Positions 58,870 through 64,000 of a stretch of DNA of 64,000 nucleotides are shown piece after piece; position 1 is the first letter of the stretch, and each line of letters begins with the position of its first letter. The notes under the pieces were generated by a model, which ran no database searches, was not told the DNA's origin, and was given only the letters and a program-made list of their open reading frames with translations. A program made the translations under genes and the position numbers. The stretch comes from Macrolepiota albuminosa (taxonomy: Eukaryota > Basidiomycota > Agaricomycetes > Agaricales > Agaricaceae): NCBI GenBank assembly GCA_027475525.1, contig JAMWFC010000036.1, positions 248,001 to 312,000 of the forward strand. The letters are read 5' to 3'.

Positions 58870-59756
58870 CTACTCCAGATTTGCTATATTTGCTGACATT
58901 TGCAGCATATCAGATCTATATCTTAATTTTTTCTTGCCAAATACAGCAGATGCTTCTTCATCAACACCTGTGATTACATTATCCATATCCTCGAAGTTTT
59001 TAGATAGTTTGTTACTGGTCAGTGTTGAATTAGTAAGACATATACCTCCACTCTTCAGCTGAGCATAAAAGTTATCAGCCACATCTAAGCACTCATATTG
59101 TATGTTCATATTCTTGAACAATATGAGTTGATGCTTATTGAAGGTTGTAGATTCAAAAGCTAAATCCCATGTTTCTCCAGTATTTTTAAGATCATATCCT
59201 ATATGCCAAGGTTTAAAAAGTGTTAACATGGCTGTACAATAGTACTCTCTTTTCTCTTGATCCTTCCTAGATAAATTTCTGCATACTAAATTCAGGACAT
59301 GCCTATATAAGAGAGAATACACATAAGTACCATGAGTATTGGAAAGCACATGACAAGTTGAGAATTTAATAACCACTGAACACTGCATATTTTTTGTTCC
59401 ACTAAGAGATATGTCATCATCATAGACCAATATATTATGTGTTCTGTTAGTCAACTTGACTCTTTTACATCTTGATGACTATCACTTGTTCTTGTTTCTT
59501 AATTATTGCCAACTTATCAAAAAACTTGTTATGTAACTGGTCAGCAGCATCATCTACCCAAGGACATCTGGCCTCTTGAATGAAAGTAGGCCAATACAAA
59601 TTCAAGGAATTATAATCAGTATAATGATCAGGATTGCCTAAGAGATACATTCAAATTATTGGTGATCCTATTTCTATTTTAGTGCTAAAAACATTAGCTA
59701 ATTTGGTCATTAGCATTCAGGCTTTTTCTTGACAATTAAGTAAACTATTCAGTATA
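58870..59756 (-). pseudogene. RepHel Rep-to-helicase region, 5'-truncated
   Basis: Two leftward pieces: MYLLGNPDHYTDYNSLNLYW and PTFIQEARCPWVDD (59465-59650), then MQCSVVIKFSTCHVLSNTHG, TYVYSLLYRH and GETWDLAFESTTFNKHQLIL (58870-59454). The pair GNPDHYT-Y-FYWPTF and the stretch leading into the helicase are typical of RepHel between the HUH endonuclease and Pif1 domain. The HUH and YY catalytic motifs are missing because the sequence changes abruptly to gypsy RT at about 59756. Confidence 0.7.
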
Positions 59757-60363
59757 TCTGCATGTTTGAGCGATACTTCGCCCAAGCCATGTCTTCCCAG
59801 ATCACCTCCTGATTTGGTAAAGGAGTTACATCCTTTATAGTATTGTCATTGCACTGACGTGCATCAAGAGCTGTTTGAAGGGGTCCATCCTTCTTCAGGA
59901 TGCACAATAATGGTGCAGCCTGAGCAGTGGTGCATGGTGACCACCATTGAGCATTCAAGTAGCAATTAGTTTTATCACATAATTGCTCCTGGAGTGCGCA
60001 CAGACAGCGTGGCAAGTGGTACTTGTATTGCTTGCTTTCATCTATGAGGTTGATCTCATGGTTCACCTCCCACCATGGCAGGAGCTCCTCCTTGGTCCCA
60101 TTGACCATATCAGCAAATTCTTCTTGCCATTGCTGATGCAACCGAGGTATATCTTCCTCACAAAGGCTTGTTGCCTTCTGCTTCCCCTTCATACACACTG
60201 GGGGAAGTACTTCCACCATCTCTGAGGGTGACCAAGGTGGCGGTGCATATTGCTTGTGCATTGAGAGCACCTGAGTGACACTGTCATTGGGTACATGTAG
60301 TCTCAGCAGAGGGCCCACTACCGCTGCCTTATAAGCCCATGAGGCTTTTTCCCTTGCATACAA
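59757..60363 (-). pseudogene. Gypsy reverse transcriptase, N-terminal part
   Basis: The 204-codon frame contains LLPWWEVNHEINLIDESKQY then KYHLPRCLCALQEQL, QAAPLLCILKKDGPLQTALD, ARQCNDNTIKDVTPLPNQEV and WEDMAWAKYRS. This is the fingers region before the first catalytic Asp. It stops exactly where DLSDAYEQ-like sequence is expected, and RepHel sequence follows. Odd residues (ARQC, WED, MAW) are explained by CGN to TGN change at Arg codons. Confidence 0.8.
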
Positions 60364-60499
60364 GTGAGTACACTATGGACACCTCATCCAACACTGGCTG
60401 GGGATAAGCTGGTATAACGGTCATCCGTTGCTGGTGCGCATTTTGCACACACATGGCTGCCACCAGCTCATTCCACTCCTGTGGCATTCAAGGGTCGTA

Positions 60500-61600
60500 T
60501 GCCCAATTGTACTCAGGAAGGGGTGCTGGTCATTCCCATAGGGACTGTGTGTCCTCCTCACATGAGGCTTCCACCTCTCGGTTGCTGTCTCTCAAGTCAT
60601 CCAACTTGACTTGTGAGGACGTAGGTGGGCATACATCCACTGAGTCCTCCCGCTGTCTTGCCTTTTGTTGGCACTTGTCTGGAGGCTTTGCGCCTCGAAT
60701 ATCAGGAGCAATTATTTGCTCGTTGCTCTTCTTGGAGGCTTGGTACTCCTCCTTGCTCATCATCACCACGTTGTGGTCTGAGCTCAGTCCAGGCATGGCC
60801 TGCACTTCCTCATCCACATCCTCCACCATCGGCACTTTGCCCCGGCCAAGTCATGGAGACTTCTTGCATTTCTCCATAGTGCAATGACATCACAGGCAAT
60901 TATCAGTGTCGTCTGCTATAGCTTGTTTGGCTGGGATCACCTTTCCATTCACTAGTACCTGACAGTGGTCAAAGTCTAGCATGACTTTGTTACGCCGCAT
61001 GAATGGTGTTCCCAATATCATATCATAGTGATCAAAGTTTGCTACATCCATGTATTCCTGGCTATGTGAGCCCGGTGTCTAGACAGTCACATTCGTCCTA
61101 TACTGCCCCATAGCACAGCTTCCTATGGTGCCCAGCTGCAACACCAATGGCATATCCAACTCCTGCACAGATATTCCATACATGTGGGCAAACTGGGGCG
61201 TTATGCCCAACGTAGTACTCCTGGAGTCCCATAAGGTCCATGCCTTGGCCATTTACGTCCCCATACGAGACCAGGCACTCCTTGTCTGCCTGTTTCAGTG
61301 TAGGGCGCTGCAAAGTGCCCTCTGCTCGATGAAGGGTCACCTTCTTCATCTGAACCACATTATTCTTTTCGGAATTGTTTGAAGATGGCCAATCCATCAT
61401 CACCGCTAGGCACTTAGAGTTGCTGTCACGACTGTAGTACTTGTTGTCATAGACGTTGTTGTATATGTCGACTGTGACATACTCCTCCCCCTTCACGACC
61501 ACACTCTTGGGCTTGGTGCCTGATGCCTCCTCTAGGGGCTCTTGGTCATTTGTGGGGTGCTCTGCCTCAGACTCGGCGGACACGTCTCCATCACTCCCAC
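60500..61600 (-). pseudogene. Gypsy protease region
   Basis: The most useful motif is YDMILGTPFMRRNKVMLDFD (about 61020), the second half of a retropepsin domain (ILG-PF box). It is followed by a Glu/Lys-rich linker (60530-60835) towards RT. The first half with the DSG active site lies in the region 61100-61580 but is too frameshifted to confirm. Confidence 0.6.
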
Positions 61601-61664
61601 TCGTGGCTGCAGTATGCGTGGCTCAAAGGTGGGTGTGGGGTGTATACCCCTTCCTTGGGGCTCC

Positions 61665-61735
61665 CGGCTTTGTGGGGCAATTGGTAGCATAGTGGCCTGG
61701 CTGGCCGCACATGAAGCAAGTCCCCGTCTGACCTG
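61665..61735 (-). other. CCHC zinc knuckle of the gypsy Gag
   Basis: The leftward reading TCFMCGQPGHYATNCPTK has the C-x2-C-x4-H-x4-C spacing of retroviral-type nucleocapsid knuckles, which bind genomic RNA. Confidence 0.85.
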
Positions 61736-61811
61736 GTGGGTTGGCTGACTTGAACTCCGGCCTTGGTTTAGGGCATTCTCTGTCCAGCACCCGCTCTGGG
61801 CGTGGGTGGCT

Positions 61812-64000
61812 TCATCCTCGGTTTGCAGCAGGGGTTCTGCGTACCACAATCTGTGTGTTGTGGTCATGATCTAAATTGGCCTTCTTGGCCAAGAAGATCC
61901 CCACATGCTGACTCCGTGAGGGTGCCCCAGCAGGTGGTAGTCGCCTGCTTCCCCCTTTGTGGCCACTCCAATGCTCATAGTGGTTAGCAGTCTTAAGAGA
62001 CTGCTCATATCTGATGGTGTACACCACGAACTCCTCCACATCATTGACCTCTGGGGACAGTCCATCCTCACATATCAGATAGCGGTGCATGTCCACTGGG
62101 ATACCATCCAAGAATGTTTTGAGCATCGTATACCCATCCAGGTATACTGCCATATTCTGGGCATGGTCATTAAGGGTATCATAGAACTCTTGCACTCCCA
62201 ACTTCTTGGTGTACTTGGCGGACTGGAAGTCCCGCCTTGCATCCTGTAGCGTTGAAGGGTGTACAAATTGATTGTATAGTTCTGTGAGGACTCCTTTGAA
62301 CATCCATTCATACTGGACCTGGTTGATGTGCAAGACAGCTCGTCAAAACCACCCCATGGCCTCTCTGGCCAAGAACTCAGGCAGAACAAAGATTTGTTCT
62401 CATTCCATACGGTCATCTCCATATAACCACATGGCGCGGTGGGTGCATACATCCATCGCCCAATCCTCCAAGTCGCTGAACTTGGATGTGCCTGCGTAGG
62501 CGCAAATATGCCTACTGTCTGCTTTACACAGCTTTACCCTATCTGGTAACCATAAGGTTACCCCCAGGGAATCATTGACTACTCAATGCAGGCAATCATG
62601 CATAGCTTCATGATGCATTCAAATGGCCTCCCGCTGACCTGGAGATCTAGTCGCCAAATCAGCGGCCTGGGGAAGTGACTTCCCTTGTCCACCCTGTGGC
62701 GGACGTCCTGAGCCTCCTCGACTGTGGGCATAATTGCCCTTGTCTTGAGGAGTCAACCTAGGGCCATCATCCTGGCCGTTACCAGGGGCATCACATCTCG
62801 TGGCGCCATCTTGATCATGATCATTGCGCTGCCCTGGGATTGGAGAAGCTTGATTCTCCTGGCCCTGCATGACGAATTGACAATGCATCTCGTCAATGGG
62901 CTTTGTGCCCTTGAATATGATGCCCTGATCGTCAATAAGGGACTGTCCCTTAGTCCTGAGGTTGCCATTGCACATACATTGATATGCGACTCTGTTGCTC
63001 AACATTTCTGCCATGGGCACATGCGGCATCACAAATGCCTTGCTCTCCACCTTGAGCATGGTACTATTGTGCCCATCTGGGCCTGACATATCTGTCCTAA
63101 GGTCTCGGTTACGCATGTGTGGGGGCTCCTCATGCCACCCTTGTCCTGCTGAAGTATAGAAAGTACTCACTAGTTTTACTTTGGGCACTTCCTGTGCCCG
63201 TGCTAGTGCCTCCACTAGCTTGAGTCCAACATCTTGATTGCGGCGTGCTGAGCATTCCTCGGAAGTGTGGCTCCAGGGGGTTAAGACCCCCAATTGCCTT
63301 GTGGCCTTTTGCTGCAAATACATTTGCAGTTCAATAGTGAGCACTCTCACCATCAAATCAGTATATTTTGTACTGAATACATTGGGCACTTTGTGCCCTT
63401 GTCACCTAAGTGCTACTATATGTGCTGACATGTAGCGCTCAAGTCATGCTTGGGTGGTGTATTTCATCACCTCTGGGTGCAAATCCCAGAATACCTGCAA
63501 GCACACGGTGTACACGGTTTTCAGCCGCTGCTCCTCTGCTCTGGCATCTCATCATCGCTTGACAACTCAATCACCTCCTCTGGAAGCTCTGCAACCTCCG
63601 GAACTTCCTCCACTGCTGGTGTGTGCAGAAATTGGTTTTCTGTGCAGGCTACTTCAGGACTTGCAGCCTCCTCTGGTACCTCTTCTATGCGGGCTTCCAC
63701 TATCCTGGAGGGCATTGAGCCTGCTGCGGCCCACCTGGTCCCACTACTCCAGCTCAGAGGGATAGCTCCCTCACTCCGTACCGACACCTCGGTGTCTCCT
63801 GAGACACCATAGGCACCTGTTGACTGTTGGCTGTCCTCAGGGGGCCCTTTTGAGGCTAGTTGGCTAGACTGTTGCAGTCCCCCTGGCAGCTGCATAGCTG
63901 GGGGAGTTAATTCCCCTGGCATCTTGTCACGTAGCCCTTGCTGACCATCCTGTTGTGAGCTCTCAGCTCTCCGGGCCTCGCTTTCATTCTCGGACAGGTT
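61812..64000 (-). pseudogene. Gypsy Gag
   Basis: The longest pieces are 62619-63389 (256 codons, an N-terminal helical part then a Gln/Gly/Asp-rich middle) and 61812-62333, which holds the capsid-like core VQYEWMFKGVLTELYNQFVH, VYLDGYTMLKTFLDGIPVDM and VVYTIRYEQSLKTANHYEHW. Frames change several times. It is the paralogue of the gag at 50722-52977 and extends past the window edge. Confidence 0.75.

Larger units (their letters stand above)
59757..64000 (-). mobile_element. Gypsy LTR retrotransposon, truncated at left, running off the right edge
   Basis: Leftward order is gag (64.0-61.8 kb), zinc knuckle, protease region, and the N-terminal part of RT, cut at 59757 where Helitron sequence begins. 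No LTR is inside the window. It retains more CpG than the deleted LTR element but carries many stops. The rest of pol was not found on the other side of the Helitron remnant, so it was probably deleted. Confidence 0.75.

Overview
The window reads as repeat-rich nuclear DNA of a filamentous basidiomycete, most likely an Agaricomycete. Real genes have many introns of about 45-75 bp with GT-AG ends. The one metabolic gene that can be named is a pyranose 2-oxidase. The transposable elements (pogo, copia, gypsy, YR retroelement, Helitron) are types common in mushroom genomes. No tRNA, rRNA or CRISPR array was seen.

Layout. 77-3380 is a decayed pogo/Fot1-like transposon with recognisable inverted repeats. 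4253-4890 is a gypsy gag remnant. 4909-13603 is a decayed copia element whose 3' LTR was split by a 2.6 kb Helentron-like element (10958-13523). That insertion itself carries a tandem array and a hAT-like non-autonomous element. 13911-16693 (minus) is an apparently intact pyranose 2-oxidase gene. 18588-41379 is bounded by the same unusual termini as the 2.6 kb element. It is proposed as a 22.8 kb, CpG-rich, young relative carrying intron-rich genes: two small unknown genes, a large gene with an AT-hook (24083-29736), an acidic nuclear-type gene (30274-32935), a third conserved-looking gene (34041-35355) and a broken cysteine-cluster/coiled-coil gene (37668-39783). From 41.4 kb to the right edge lie old nested elements: unclassified CpG-poor DNA, a YR (DIRS-like) retroelement split by a gag-only LTR element with a perfect 5-bp target duplication (49354-53211), a decayed copy of part of the giant element (54.7-55.8 kb), a RepHel Helitron fragment (56.4-59.75 kb) and a gypsy element running off the right edge (59.76-64.0 kb).

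Two themes run through the window. First, old elements are almost devoid of CpG, and most of the premature stops examined are TGA where the family has Arg, as expected from CGA to TGA change by cytosine deamination. The giant element, the oxidase and the unknown genes keep CpG. Second, fifteen tandem duplications, fourteen of exactly 77 bp and one flanking a run of 100 N, look like unmerged assembly overlaps. They break reading frames artificially and should be collapsed before gene models are built.
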